In this document: piece after piece, positions 25,141 to 33,826 of the stretch
How the letters are laid out: the number at the start of each line of letters is the position of its first letter
Numbering within the stretch: the stretch's first letter is position 1
From: Chloroflexota bacterium
GTDB taxonomy: Bacteria; Chloroflexota; Dehalococcoidia; Tepidiformales; Tepidiformaceae
Length of the DNA: 64,000 nt
Reading direction: 5' to 3'
NCBI GenBank assembly: GCA_016191435.1
Contig: JACPOQ010000046.1
Location: forward strand, 124,001-188,000
Made by a program: the position numbers and the translations under genes
The notes under the pieces: generated by a model
The model's input: only the letters and a program-made list of their open reading frames with translations
Databases searched by the model: none
Told to the model about the DNA's origin: nothing

Positions 25141-26142
25141 CTGCGCGTCCATTTTCTGGCAGTATGTGCTCTCTTTGGCGCCGTCGTCGCCTGGCTCTTG
25201 TTGGTTCAGCCGTTTGCATCGCAAAATGACGACCCGCTCATAGATCGAGCGAGGATTCTTCGCGAGCGTCCGCTGATGGTAACGTTCACTCCTCGTGACC
25301 GGAGTCTCGGGCCGCCGGCCTACACCATCTGGCTCGTAGGCCCGGATACTTGGGTTTGGGATCAGGACATTTCGAGCGACGAGCTTCGCCAGTCGATAAT
25401 CGTTCGTGGCGGAATGTCGCTGCTGCAGGTCGCACCGTCGTGTTTCGTGGGCGCGGGCACCGTTTCCCTTCCCCCAATCCCCGGCTTGACGTTTGCAGAG
25501 ACTGGAGCAGAAATGTGGAACCGCGCCGAATCCAAGGATACAGTGCGCTACCGAGCTCGGCCAATTGCTGGTTCCGCGACGGTAGATGTGACCGAGACAG
25601 TTGATTCGCGGTCGAGATCCATCCGAGCAACACTCGGACCTTCAGCCGTGCCGGCCTTGGACGGGACATTCCAAGTCGCACCCGTTAGCCCATCGGGGGT
25701 TCCCTCGGCGCTTGCAAGTGCAGCTAGCTCCCCGATCGCCGTCATATCCCTCAGTAGTCGGCTGGTGCGATCCGGCGTCACCGATCCGGTCGTTCCGACT
25801 GAAGTCATGGTTCCTGAAGCCTGCCCCGCGCACGCGTTCACCCGGGAAACGTTGGCGATACGAGGTGTCGAGCGGCCCTTGGCGCAGCCGGTGACCTTCG
25901 ATGTGGCGCAACGCGGACGGTGCTTTACAGCGGAGGGCGTACGGCCTCTCGATTCCGCAATCGAAATGAACGGTCCTGCGGACGACATACTTCGCCTTGG
26001 AATGAGCGTCGTGCCGGCCGCTGTCACGATTACGGGAGGCGAACGATTCTTGGTCGGGGACAATTCGACGCAGGTGTTCGCGGCTATCTTAATTAACAAA
26101 TGTCAACTTCCAGATGGGACCGAGTGTTGCACCATGGGCTAG
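25141..26142 (+). CDS. Exported hypothetical protein, probable CTG start
   Basis: About 333 residues. The frame has no ATG, GTG or TTG near the natural N-terminus. A CTG at 25141 sits seven bases after a strong GGGAGGG and opens a signal-anchor (VHFLAVCALFGAVVAWLLLVQPFA). The track start (TTG 25063) lies inside the preceding gene. The rest is extracytoplasmic, beta-rich, with repeated ITV/TVDVTETVD-like strands and a Cys-containing C-terminus (NKCQLPDGTECCTMG). Family unknown. Last gene of the operon. The start codon is inferred. Confidence 0.5.
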   Translation: MRVHFLAVCALFGAVVAWLLLVQPFASQNDDPLIDRARILRERPLMVTFTPRDRSLGPPAYTIWLVGPDTWVWDQDISSDELRQSIIVRGGMSLLQVAPSCFVGAGTVSLPPIPGLTFAETGAEMWNRAESKDTVRYRARPIAGSATVDVTETVDSRSRSIRATLGPSAVPALDGTFQVAPVSPSGVPSALASAASSPIAVISLSSRLVRSGVTDPVVPTEVMVPEACPAHAFTRETLAIRGVERPLAQPVTFDVAQRGRCFTAEGVRPLDSAIEMNGPADDILRLGMSVVPAAVTITGGERFLVGDNSTQVFAAILINKCQLPDGTECCTMG

Positions 26143-26342
26143 TGGCAGCGCTACGTGGTCGTCGTTTGGCGGTGCACCGGGGAGAGTTCCCGGAGTATGC
26201 CAGACGAACCAGCTCTCCCGAATGCGACTGATGGGATGCTTTGCGGGCGCGAGATCCTCGGTTGTCGCTCCCAGCGGCATGCTCGCCCGGCGGCCAGGCC
26301 GTGCCTATAAGCGCCCGGTTTGCTAGCATGGTTCACTGCGCG

Positions 26343-26418
26343 GCGGGTGTAGCGTAGTGGTTAACGCGTCTGGTTGTGGCCCAGAAGATCGAGGGTTCGA
26401 ACCCCTTCACTCGCCCCA
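26343..26418 (+). tRNA. tRNA-His (GTG)
   Basis: Cloverleaf read by hand: acceptor GCGGGTG/CACTCGC, D arm with AGCGTAGTGGTTAACGCG, anticodon stem TCTGG/CCAGA with loop TTGTGGC giving anticodon GTG (26376-26378), and T loop GGTTCGAACCCC. The discriminator C (26415) can pair with an encoded G-1 at 26342, the histidine identity element, and CCA is encoded (26416-26418). The upstream stretch 26143-26341 contains no supported gene. Confidence 0.96.
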
Positions 26419-26512
26419 GGACTTCCTTCGGCACGCCCGTCCGGCCCCGGGGCCCGCGCAACGGACCCGGTAACCGCCGTCCAACGAAGCGCTCGATGTC
26501 GTCGCGGCTGCC

Positions 26513-27865
26513 TCACCCGTCGAGGCGCGTGATCAGCGCCGCCGCCAGCGCCACGGAGAACAGGTAGCTGAACGCGTCCGTGAACATCGTCACGAAGATG
26601 CTGGATGAGAGCGCCGGGTCCACGCGGAACAGCTTTAGCACCAGCGGCACCAGCTGCCCGATGGGCGCCGCGAGCGCGCTCGTGCTGGCCATGGAGCTGA
26701 GCAGGATCAGGCTCAACGTCAGGTTCTGTTCGAAGAGATAGGCAACGGCGCCCAGCAGCGCGCCCACGACCAGCCCGTTCACCAGCCCGATGAGCATTTC
26801 GCGCGCGACGATCCCGCCAAGCGTCCGCCGCGGCTCGTGGAGCGCCAGCGAGCGCACCATGATCGTCGCGGTCTGCGTCCCGGTCACGCCCGCCTGGTTC
26901 GCGATCGCGGGTGCGAACGCGAACAGGATGACCGCGCGCTTCACGGTATCGCTGAACAACACCAGGATGAGCGTCGCCACGAACGCCGTGCCAAGGTTCA
27001 CCACCAGCCACGGCAGCCGGAACCGCACCGACCGTACCCATGGCGTCAGCGCCCCCTCCTGCTCATCGAGGCCGACCATGCGGTACATGTCCTCGGTCGC
27101 CTCTTCCTGCAGCACGTCGATCAGGTCATCGGCCGCCGTCACGCCCTCCAGCCGCCCTTCGGCATCCACGACCGGCACCGCCAGCAGGTTGTAGCGCTGC
27201 ATCGTCCGCGCGACTTCCTCCTGGTCGGTCTCGGTGCTGACCGCGCGCACGTCGTGCATCGTGATCTCTTCGAGCTTCGTGCGCGGGTCCGAGACGATCA
27301 GGTCGCGCAGGCTCACCGTACCCTGCAGCCGCCGTTCGTCATCGATGATGTACAGGTAGTAGGCCTTGTCGCTCGGCGGCCGCAGCACGCGCAGGTAATC
27401 GAGCGCCTGAGCCGCCGTGATCCGCTCGTGCAGCGCCACGAAGCCGCGGCTCATGATGCCGCCGGCCGATTCTTCGCTGTAGCGCAGCAGTTCCGCTACT
27501 TCGTCGCCGCGGTCCAGCGCCGCGAGCGTCTCCGCCTGCTCCTCCGGCTCCAGCTGCCCGATGACGTCGGCGGCGACGTCGTCTTCCACTTCGTCCAGCA
27601 CGGCCGGCAGGTCCGCGAGCCCGACGCCCCGGATCAGGTCACGCAGCTCGTCGTCTTCGACCTCTTCGAAGAGCAGGCCGACGATGTCCGTGGGCAGGTA
27701 ATCGAGGATTTCGCGCCGGCCATCCTCGTCGAGCGAGAGCACCAGGTCGGCCAGGTCCGCGGGGTGAAGGCTCGTGACGAGGGCGACAGCTTTCGCCCAC
27801 TCGCCACCTTCGATCAGGGCGCGAGCGTCATCCAGCAGGTCGCGGGTGACGACGTCCTCGGCCAA
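26513..27865 (-). CDS. mgtE: Magnesium transporter MgtE
   Basis: 450 residues in the MgtE order: N-terminal helical domain (LHPADLADLVLSLDEDGRREILDYL), two CBS domains (AGGIMSRGFVALHERITAAQA and MHDVRAVSTETDQEEVARTM..YNLLAVPVVD), the plug helix, and five membrane helices with the pore segments (NQAGVTGTQTATIMVRSLAL, and the C-terminal FTDAFSYLFSVALAAAL). It is a Mg2+ channel closed by cytosolic Mg2+. It is convergent with the tRNA gene and alone. Confidence 0.93.
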   Translation of the reverse strand: MAEDVVTRDLLDDARALIEGGEWAKAVALVTSLHPADLADLVLSLDEDGRREILDYLPTDIVGLLFEEVEDDELRDLIRGVGLADLPAVLDEVEDDVAADVIGQLEPEEQAETLAALDRGDEVAELLRYSEESAGGIMSRGFVALHERITAAQALDYLRVLRPPSDKAYYLYIIDDERRLQGTVSLRDLIVSDPRTKLEEITMHDVRAVSTETDQEEVARTMQRYNLLAVPVVDAEGRLEGVTAADDLIDVLQEEATEDMYRMVGLDEQEGALTPWVRSVRFRLPWLVVNLGTAFVATLILVLFSDTVKRAVILFAFAPAIANQAGVTGTQTATIMVRSLALHEPRRTLGGIVAREMLIGLVNGLVVGALLGAVAYLFEQNLTLSLILLSSMASTSALAAPIGQLVPLVLKLFRVDPALSSSIFVTMFTDAFSYLFSVALAAALITRLDG

Positions 27866-28077
27866 GAGACCACCCTCGGGCGGCCGCCCGAGCGGCGCCC
27901 GCCATCGCTACGTTGCCGGCGTTTATGTACCTGCATAGCAAGTTCTGGGCTGAACGTAATGCCGCCCTTGTGAAGGGTCAATCTGCCCTTGCAACTGCTA
28001 ATCCGCATGAGCGCCTCTGCAGCCAACTCATGCTCTATACTCGCGCAAGCCGGCCCAACACAGGAGGAACATATCCC

Positions 28078-28989
28078 ATGCGCATGAAACGTCTCCTGCC
28101 CATCGCGGCAATCGCGGCGGCAATCCTCGTTGCCGTCCCTGTCGCATCAGTCCTGGGCGATACCCTCGGAAGTTCGCCGGCCGATGAGACCGCCTCCGCC
28201 GTGCTCGGGAACGGCTTCACCTACCAGGGCCGCCTCACTGAATCCGGCGCCCCCGCCAATGGCACCTACGACCTCCGCTTCATCCTCTACGACGCAGAAA
28301 CGGGGGGCGCCCAGGTCGGCACCGAAGTCGAGCAGAAGGACGATGTCACCGTCACCAACGGCATCTTCAACGTCGTCCTCACCTTCAGCGCCACTGCCTT
28401 TAACGGCGACGCTCGCTGGCTCGAAATCGCCGTCCGCGCCGGCAGCGGCACCGGCACCGCCGGCTTCACTGTGCTCTCGCCGCGGCAGCCAGTCTCCCCG
28501 GCGCCGTACGCACTCTTCGCCAAGGCCGCGAAGGCGGTGACGCTGCCGTTCGCCGCCACCGCAGCGGACGCCGGCGCCATCCTCGATATCTCCAACACCG
28601 GCGCAGGCACGGCCGCGAAGTTCACCGCCGGCACGGGCCTCGCAGCGCTCGAAGTGAGCGGTGCCGTCAAGGTCTCTGGCACGAACCCCGCGGCCCTGGT
28701 CGTCACGCCGGTGCTCTCCGGGCTCACCCAGAACGTCTGCGCGACAGGCACCGCGGCCGGCACGGGCCTCATCATCAGGAACGCCCTCACCGATGGTGAC
28801 GCCAACGCCATCCTCCTCGTGACGCCGCAGAGCACCGCCGCCACCCCCGCCCTCCCCTCGGCGCCCTTCGTGCTGAAATACGCGCCCGACGCTTCCATCT
28901 GCAGCGGCGCCGGGAGTAACTGGGTGATCCTCGCGGCCGATACCCTCGCCGTGACCGACAAGTTCAACGTCCTGGTGATCAAGCAATGA
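28078..28989 (+). CDS. Exported beta-rich surface protein
   Basis: 303 residues from the ATG at 28078, which has AGGAGG nine bases upstream; the track start at 27913 is too early. Signal peptide (LLPIAAIAAAILVAVPVASVLG), then the FTYQGRLTESGAPANGTYDLRFILYD domain, typical of exported proteins with carbohydrate- or fibre-like folds in Chloroflexota and other phyla, and further beta-rich parts with a Cys pair. Promoter-like TATACT at 28034. Probably cell-surface or structural; function unknown. The next gene overlaps by four bases (ATGATG). Confidence 0.7.
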   Translation: MRMKRLLPIAAIAAAILVAVPVASVLGDTLGSSPADETASAVLGNGFTYQGRLTESGAPANGTYDLRFILYDAETGGAQVGTEVEQKDDVTVTNGIFNVVLTFSATAFNGDARWLEIAVRAGSGTGTAGFTVLSPRQPVSPAPYALFAKAAKAVTLPFAATAADAGAILDISNTGAGTAAKFTAGTGLAALEVSGAVKVSGTNPAALVVTPVLSGLTQNVCATGTAAGTGLIIRNALTDGDANAILLVTPQSTAATPALPSAPFVLKYAPDASICSGAGSNWVILAADTLAVTDKFNVLVIKQ

Positions 28990-29264
28990 TGCCGCGGCGC
29001 GCGCTCCTGCTCAGTGGCGGCGCCGTCGCCGGCCTCGCCGTCACCGTTGCCGCGCTCGCCCAATCCGCGAGCGGCTGGGACCTCTCCCGGTTCGCCTATG
29101 GCGGCGGCGGGACCAGCACCGGCTCCGTCTACACGGTGCAGGGCATCAGTGGCCAGCCCTTCGCCCTCACCTCGACGGGCGGCAACTGGACAGTGAACGC
29201 TGGCCTCCTCGGCGGCATCCTGGAGAAGTTCAAGCGGTTCGCGCCGTTCGTCGGCCGGGACTGA
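28986..29264 (+). CDS. Small exported protein (GGGGTSTGS type)
   Basis: 92 residues, coupled to the preceding gene by an overlapping start. N-terminal signal sequence (LLLSGGAVAGLAVTVAALAQSAS), then a short domain WDLSRF..GGGGTSTGSVYTVQGISGQPF. This resembles C-terminal regions of exported Chloroflexota and Anaerolineae proteins. It probably forms a unit with the 303-residue protein. The 178 bases after it contain a GC-rich inverted repeat (CCGCCCG/CGGGCGG around 29320) but no gene. Confidence 0.65.
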   Translation: MMPRRALLLSGGAVAGLAVTVAALAQSASGWDLSRFAYGGGGTSTGSVYTVQGISGQPFALTSTGGNWTVNAGLLGGILEKFKRFAPFVGRD

Positions 29265-29442
29265 GGGATCCACCGATTGCCCGGACCCTGAGCCTTCCGT
29301 GCCTGGTAGTTCGAGCCGCCCGCGGCGCCGGCGGGCGGTGAAGCCGCCGTCCGGCCGTCACCGCCGGGCCCTTTGGCCATTGTCATCCCGGCCCAACTCC
29401 GCAATTCTCGGATGATAGTCCCATCCCCGGAGACCGCTGCCC

Positions 29443-30729
29443 ATGCAAGTGCTTTCCCGCGAAGACGCGCTCGCCCATGTTCGTTCCGGCGACCGCGTCT
29501 ACCTGCACGGTGGCGCCGCTACCCCGCACCCGCTGCTGGATGCGCTCGTCGCCCGCGCCCCCGCACTCCACGACGTCGAAGTCGTCCACATGCACACGGA
29601 TGGTCCGGCGCCGCACCTTGCCCCCGCGATGGAAGGCCACTTCCGCCACAACGCCCTCTTCATCGGCCCGAACGCCCGCCAGGCCGTCCAGGAGGGCCGT
29701 GCCGACTACACCCCGGTGTTCCTGTCGGATATCCCCGCGCTCTTCGCCCCGGGCGCGGCCCTGCCCCTGGATATCGCGTTGATCCATGTCACCCCGCCGG
29801 ACGCCGATGGCAACTGCTCGCTCGGCGTCTCCGTCGATTGCGCGCTCGCGGCCGCCAAGGATGCGCGCCTCGTGATCGCCCAGGTCAACCGCCTGATGCC
29901 GAGGACGCACGGGCACGCCGTACCCGCCGACTGGATCGACATCTCCGTCGAAATCGATTCGCCGCTGCCCGAAAGCCCTGCCTCCGAGACCACGCCCGAA
30001 GCCGATGCCATTGGCGGCCACGTCGCGGCGCTTATCGAAGATGGCGCAACGCTCCAGATGGGCATCGGCGCCGTGCCCAACGCCGTCCTCGCCGCACTCG
30101 GCGGCCACCGCGATCTCGGCGTCCACACCGAGATGTTCACCGACGGCCTGCTGCCACTGGTGAAATCGGGTGTTGTCACCGGCGCGCGCAAGCGGCTCCA
30201 CCCGGGCGTCATCATCTCGGCCTTTACTGTGGGCAGCCAGGCCATCTTCGATTTCGTCAACGACAACCCGGGCGTCGAGCTGCGGCCGGTCGATTACACG
30301 AACAACGTCGACGTGATCGCCGCAAACAACAACATGGTGGCGGTCAACGCGGCGCTCAGCATCGACCTCACGGGCCAGGTCGTCTCCGATTCCATCGGGC
30401 CCCGGCTGTATAGCGGCATCGGCGGGCAGGTCGATTTCATCCGGGGCGCGGCCCGCTCCGAAGGCGGCGTGCCCATCATCGCGCTGCCGTCGACGGCCCG
30501 CGGCGGCAGCATCAGCCGCATCTGCGCCGAGATCGCCGCCGGCTCGGGCGTCGTCACCACCCGCGGCGATGTCCATTGGGTCGTCACCGAATACGGCGCC
30601 CGCAACCTCCACGGGCGCACCATCCGCGAACGCGCGGGCATGCTGATCGAAATCGCCCACCCGAAATGGCGCGCCTCGCTCGAAGAAGCCGCCGGCCAGC
30701 TCGGCTACCTCGGCGGCCGCTGTCCCTGA
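29443..30729 (+). CDS. Acetyl-CoA hydrolase/CoA-transferase family protein
   Basis: 428 residues of the 4-hydroxybutyrate/butyrate CoA-transferase type. Signatures: GDRVYLHGGAATPHPLLDAL at the N-terminus, the catalytic Glu in GVHTEMFTDGLLPL, and the C-terminal GIGGQVDFIRGAARSEGG and VVTEYGARNLHGRTIRERA blocks. It transfers CoA between carboxylates, or hydrolyses acyl-CoA. It fits with the beta-oxidation-type enzymes nearby but is not in an operon with them. Confidence 0.88.
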   Translation: MQVLSREDALAHVRSGDRVYLHGGAATPHPLLDALVARAPALHDVEVVHMHTDGPAPHLAPAMEGHFRHNALFIGPNARQAVQEGRADYTPVFLSDIPALFAPGAALPLDIALIHVTPPDADGNCSLGVSVDCALAAAKDARLVIAQVNRLMPRTHGHAVPADWIDISVEIDSPLPESPASETTPEADAIGGHVAALIEDGATLQMGIGAVPNAVLAALGGHRDLGVHTEMFTDGLLPLVKSGVVTGARKRLHPGVIISAFTVGSQAIFDFVNDNPGVELRPVDYTNNVDVIAANNNMVAVNAALSIDLTGQVVSDSIGPRLYSGIGGQVDFIRGAARSEGGVPIIALPSTARGGSISRICAEIAAGSGVVTTRGDVHWVVTEYGARNLHGRTIRERAGMLIEIAHPKWRASLEEAAGQLGYLGGRCP

Positions 30730-30737
30730 AGCGGCGT

Positions 30738-30821
30738 CACCCTCAGCCGCGGGCCGCCTCCAGCGCGAGCCGCGCCTGCTCCACCGCCGGCAGCGCCCCC
30801 TCGACCACGCGGACGGCCGCG
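30738..30821 (-). repeat. 84-bp direct repeat, left copy: remnant of SDR gene 3' end
   Basis: This segment matches 33827-33910 with six mismatches over 84 bases in the same orientation. Read on the minus strand it encodes VVEGALPAVEQARLALEAARG-stop, the C-terminus of an SDR protein like the one at 33832-34443 (VVDGALPAAEQARLALGAARG). It is therefore a broken gene end left at the edge of the 3-kb island that follows. Confidence 0.8.
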
Positions 30822-30917
30822 TGGGTTTAGCTCGCACGCGGCCTAGCCATTCTGGAGTCGGCGAGTGTAGAGTGAACCGCATTCCGACCACCACTTCGTG
30901 AGCGAAGAGCGGGGCAG

Positions 30918-31457
30918 ATGAAAGACTACTACGGAATCCTTGGGTTGCCCCGGTCTGCTGGCCCCGATTCGATTAACGATGCGAAGCGTCGACTGTCTTT
31001 TCTCTACCACCCTGACTCCCGCGCGAAGGATATGGACGGGAGCTGGGCTGACGAACGAATTCGAGAGATCAACGAGGCTTGGGACGTACTGAGCGATCCC
31101 GCACGCAGGGCCGCATATGACCGCGCAACCCCATCCACGCGCAACGCTACGGCACTGCCAGTCCTCGCCGTCTCTCCTCTTGAAGTCGAGCTTATCGGGA
31201 TCGCTCCCAACGGCCTCGCGAGATTCGCGGTCGACATTGTTCAAGTCGGCGGACCTCCTTTTGACGCCGCCATTCACGACCTCGAGATTGGTTGGGGTAT
31301 GCCCTGGGACAAATCTCAGTTGCGATACGACGCCGGCGGGAGTGTGAGTCCGCCATTGACCTTGACGTTCGAGATGGATCTATCCGCGAGCGGGTTCAAT
31401 TCCGATACTGAGTATGTTGGCGACTTCGTGGTCAACGCGGTCGCGAGGGCTAGCTAG
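30918..31457 (+). CDS. J-domain (DnaJ-like) protein
   Basis: 179 residues. N-terminal J domain with YYGILGLPRSAG, the HPD signature (FLYHPDSRAKD) and the IREINEAWDVLSDPARRAAYDRA helix. The remaining 100 residues are beta-rich and lack the Gly/Phe and zinc-finger parts of DnaJ, so this is a specialised co-chaperone that should recruit an Hsp70 to a dedicated client. It is followed directly by the VWA gene and then by a membrane protein, spaced zero and three bases, so the three form one unit. The region is richer in A+T than its surroundings and lies between direct repeats. Confidence 0.85.
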   Translation: MKDYYGILGLPRSAGPDSINDAKRRLSFLYHPDSRAKDMDGSWADERIREINEAWDVLSDPARRAAYDRATPSTRNATALPVLAVSPLEVELIGIAPNGLARFAVDIVQVGGPPFDAAIHDLEIGWGMPWDKSQLRYDAGGSVSPPLTLTFEMDLSASGFNSDTEYVGDFVVNAVARAS

Positions 31458-32198
31458 TTGGAGCCCGACGAAGTTACGAAGACCACAACCTTGACATCCT
31501 TGGGCCAAGGAGCCAAATCGGTAGCCCGGTTGAACCTTTCAGAAATCGCTGCCGAACAGAAGGCGTCGAAACCGAAGGTCGACATCGTATTCGTGATTGA
31601 CACCACGGGAAGCATGAACGACAAGATCGCTGGGTTAGTCGGGACTCTGCAGATCCTTGCTGACTGCCTGGGCGAAAAGAGCGCAGACTGGACGGCGGCG
31701 GTCGTTGCCTTTGGTGACCTCACCGTCCCTGGGGACACAATCGCAGCTACCCCATTCACAGCTTCTGTTCCGATGCTCAAGCGTTCGTTGGGGAACCTTC
31801 CCCATAACCATGGCGGCGGCAATGAAGGCGAGTCCTCATTTGAGGCGCTCCAAAAGGCGATAGTCCTCCGCGGGTTCCGCCGCGACTCCATCAAAGTCGC
31901 GGTCCTGATAACCGACGAACCTGCCCTTCAGCACACGGTCACGAGCCGAGATGTTTCAAAGTCCGTGCGCTCCGCGGAGATGATCTTGTTCGTTGTGTCA
32001 CCTTCTCTGAACTACTACCGGCAACTCGCGAAGGACAACGGAGGGGAGTGGTTTCAGGTATCGGCAACTACCAACCTCAAGGCGATACTCGCCCTGTTCG
32101 ATAAGCTGAGCCGTTCCGTTGCCATCGCCGTCGAGAAGGTCCACTTGCTCGGTGGCGGGAGTGTGGAAGCCTACCTCAGCCTCCCAAAGGGCAAGTAG
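31458..32198 (+). CDS. VWA domain protein
   Basis: 246 residues. After a 40-residue N-terminal segment comes a von Willebrand factor A fold with the MIDAS motif DTTGSMNDKI (DxTxS), the second metal loop FGDLTVPGD and the VAVLITDEPALQHT strand. No signal peptide, so it acts in the cytoplasm unless exported otherwise. The TTG start at 31458 follows the J-domain stop with no gap. Cytoplasmic VWA proteins often act with chaperones or AAA ATPases; here a J protein is the obvious partner. Function unknown. Confidence 0.85.
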   Translation: MEPDEVTKTTTLTSLGQGAKSVARLNLSEIAAEQKASKPKVDIVFVIDTTGSMNDKIAGLVGTLQILADCLGEKSADWTAAVVAFGDLTVPGDTIAATPFTASVPMLKRSLGNLPHNHGGGNEGESSFEALQKAIVLRGFRRDSIKVAVLITDEPALQHTVTSRDVSKSVRSAEMILFVVSPSLNYYRQLAKDNGGEWFQVSATTNLKAILALFDKLSRSVAIAVEKVHLLGGGSVEAYLSLPKGK

Positions 32199-32201
32199 CC
32201 C

Positions 32202-33701
32202 GTGGCCAAGTTCACCCTTCGGGTTCGAACGGGGAGTCGAACGCTTGATCCCTCCTCTGGAGCGCCTGCGCCCGCCCCGGGACCTGCGGCACCTCCGCCC
32301 CCGCTGACGACATCCCCGCAACGGAAGAGAATGTACCTCGCTCTGGCCATCGGTTCTGGCGTTCTGCTCGTTGCTCTCGGCTCCGTCGCCATAGCCGCGG
32401 GTTCTAGCGCGGGCCCGTCCCGACCGGCTGTTGACCCATCTGCATTAACTGAATTTGCTACCCCGCTGCCAACGTGGATCCCAAGGCCCGCGTCTGTGGA
32501 GCCCACAGCCGTTCCGTTCGCCGGCACGTCGAGCGCTCCAAGTTCGAGATCAATCGCCGGGACATGGCGGCTGGTGGACAGTCCAACCTTCGGACCAGAC
32601 GCCGGGGAAACCTTCTCGTTCGATATTAGCCTTCAAGAATCGGGGGTTAGAGTCAGCGGTGAAGCACTGGGCACGGATTTTGCAATCTCAGGTACCCGCG
32701 AAGGTGATCGTGTGCGCGTCGAGTTCGCTCGATCCGGAGGTCGCGGGTACTTCGATTGGATGATTACTTCGGACGGACGGCTCTCCGGAACATACGAGGA
32801 TTACGGAGCGAAAAACGGCGGCACGAGCGTCGGCGTCCGAGTCGATTCGGCCCGAACTCCCACGCTGCCAGCTCTGCAGTCGCCGACCGTCAGTTCCGCA
32901 GGTGCTCCGCCTGCCCCGACGGCGGTGCCAGCAGCGAACGCGACTGTCACACCGCCTTCGCGCTCGCCGAGTGCGACGCCGTCGACGCCAGCGCCTACAT
33001 CATTCGGCGGTCGCTCGCCGGCCGCAACCGCCACGACGCAAGCGACGTCAACGCCAGCGTTGGACGTGGCGCCGAGAAGCAGTTTTCCTGATGGTGCCTA
33101 TGCAGTGCCCGCTGAGGTCCCTCCAGGAACGTACCGAAACGGCGGCGGGGTATTTTGCTCCATCTATAGGAATGGAGCTCTGTTAGACTACGGCAGCGGA
33201 TCGTTTATCGTTACGGTCGACTCCAGTTGGTCCATTTTCCGCTCCACTGGCTGCGGCACGTGGGCGCCTGCCACGTCAGGAGGCGCCAGAGGCAGCTTTC
33301 CAGATGGCGCCTATGCGGTGCCCACTGAGGTTGCTCTAGGAGCGTACCGAAACAGCGGCGGGGGATTTTGCTCCATCTACAGGAATAGAACGCTGTTGGA
33401 TTACGGCAGCGGACAGTTCATCGTTACGGTCGACTCTGGTTGGTCCATTTTCCGCTCCACGGGCTGCGGCACGTGGGCGCCTGCGACGCCCGGAGGCCAG
33501 AGAAGCAGCTTTCCGGATGGCGCCTATGCGGTGCCCACTGAGGTTCCTCCAGGAGGGTACCGAAACAGCGGCGGGGGATTTTGCTCCATTTACAAGAACG
33601 GAACTCTGTTAGACTACGGCAGCGGACAGTTCCTCGTCCAAGTCGACAGTACTTGGTCGATCTTCCGATCAACCGGATGTGGCACTTGGACGAGGCAGTG
33701 A
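32202..33701 (+). CDS. Membrane protein with lipocalin-like domain and three 71-residue repeats
   Basis: 499 residues. A Pro/Ala-rich cytoplasmic N-terminus, one membrane helix (MYLALAIGSGVLLVALGSVAIAAG near residue 45), an extracytoplasmic beta domain (IAGTWRLVDSPTFG..SGTREGDRVRVEF), a Ser/Thr/Pro stalk, then three tandem copies of a domain beginning SFPDGAYAVPTEV and ending WSIFRSTGCGTW, each with two Cys. The domain is the GTYR...RGCGTW type seen in exported proteins of Actinobacteria and Chloroflexota. GTG start three bases after the VWA gene. It may be the surface sensor or target of the J/VWA pair. Confidence 0.8.
   Translation: MAKFTLRVRTGSRTLDPSSGAPAPAPGPAAPPPPLTTSPQRKRMYLALAIGSGVLLVALGSVAIAAGSSAGPSRPAVDPSALTEFATPLPTWIPRPASVEPTAVPFAGTSSAPSSRSIAGTWRLVDSPTFGPDAGETFSFDISLQESGVRVSGEALGTDFAISGTREGDRVRVEFARSGGRGYFDWMITSDGRLSGTYEDYGAKNGGTSVGVRVDSARTPTLPALQSPTVSSAGAPPAPTAVPAANATVTPPSRSPSATPSTPAPTSFGGRSPAATATTQATSTPALDVAPRSSFPDGAYAVPAEVPPGTYRNGGGVFCSIYRNGALLDYGSGSFIVTVDSSWSIFRSTGCGTWAPATSGGARGSFPDGAYAVPTEVALGAYRNSGGGFCSIYRNRTLLDYGSGQFIVTVDSGWSIFRSTGCGTWAPATPGGQRSSFPDGAYAVPTEVPPGGYRNSGGGFCSIYKNGTLLDYGSGQFLVQVDSTWSIFRSTGCGTWTRQ
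33081..33701 (+). repeat. Three tandem copies of a 213-bp coding repeat
   Basis: Copies begin at 33081, 33294 and 33507, exactly 213 bases apart, and remain very similar at the DNA level. This implies recent duplication or gene conversion, and copy number may vary by recombination without disturbing the frame. Confidence 0.9.
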
Positions 33702-33826
33702 GTCGCGTCCGGAGCGAACAACCGTTCTCCCGCACCTTAGTGCATTCGTACAAATACACCTTGGGTGAACTTTTGGACGGGACACGAGTAGGGCATCTCC
33801 GCTGGAAACGCGCCGTTAGTCGTGAG

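Noticed and set aside
26143-26341. Small ORFs before tRNA-His (26089-26336)
   Set aside because: No ribosome site, composition or family support; overlapping frames on both strands.
30822-33826. Transposon or integrative element with its own recombinase
   Set aside because: No integrase, transposase or terminal inverted repeat between the direct repeats.
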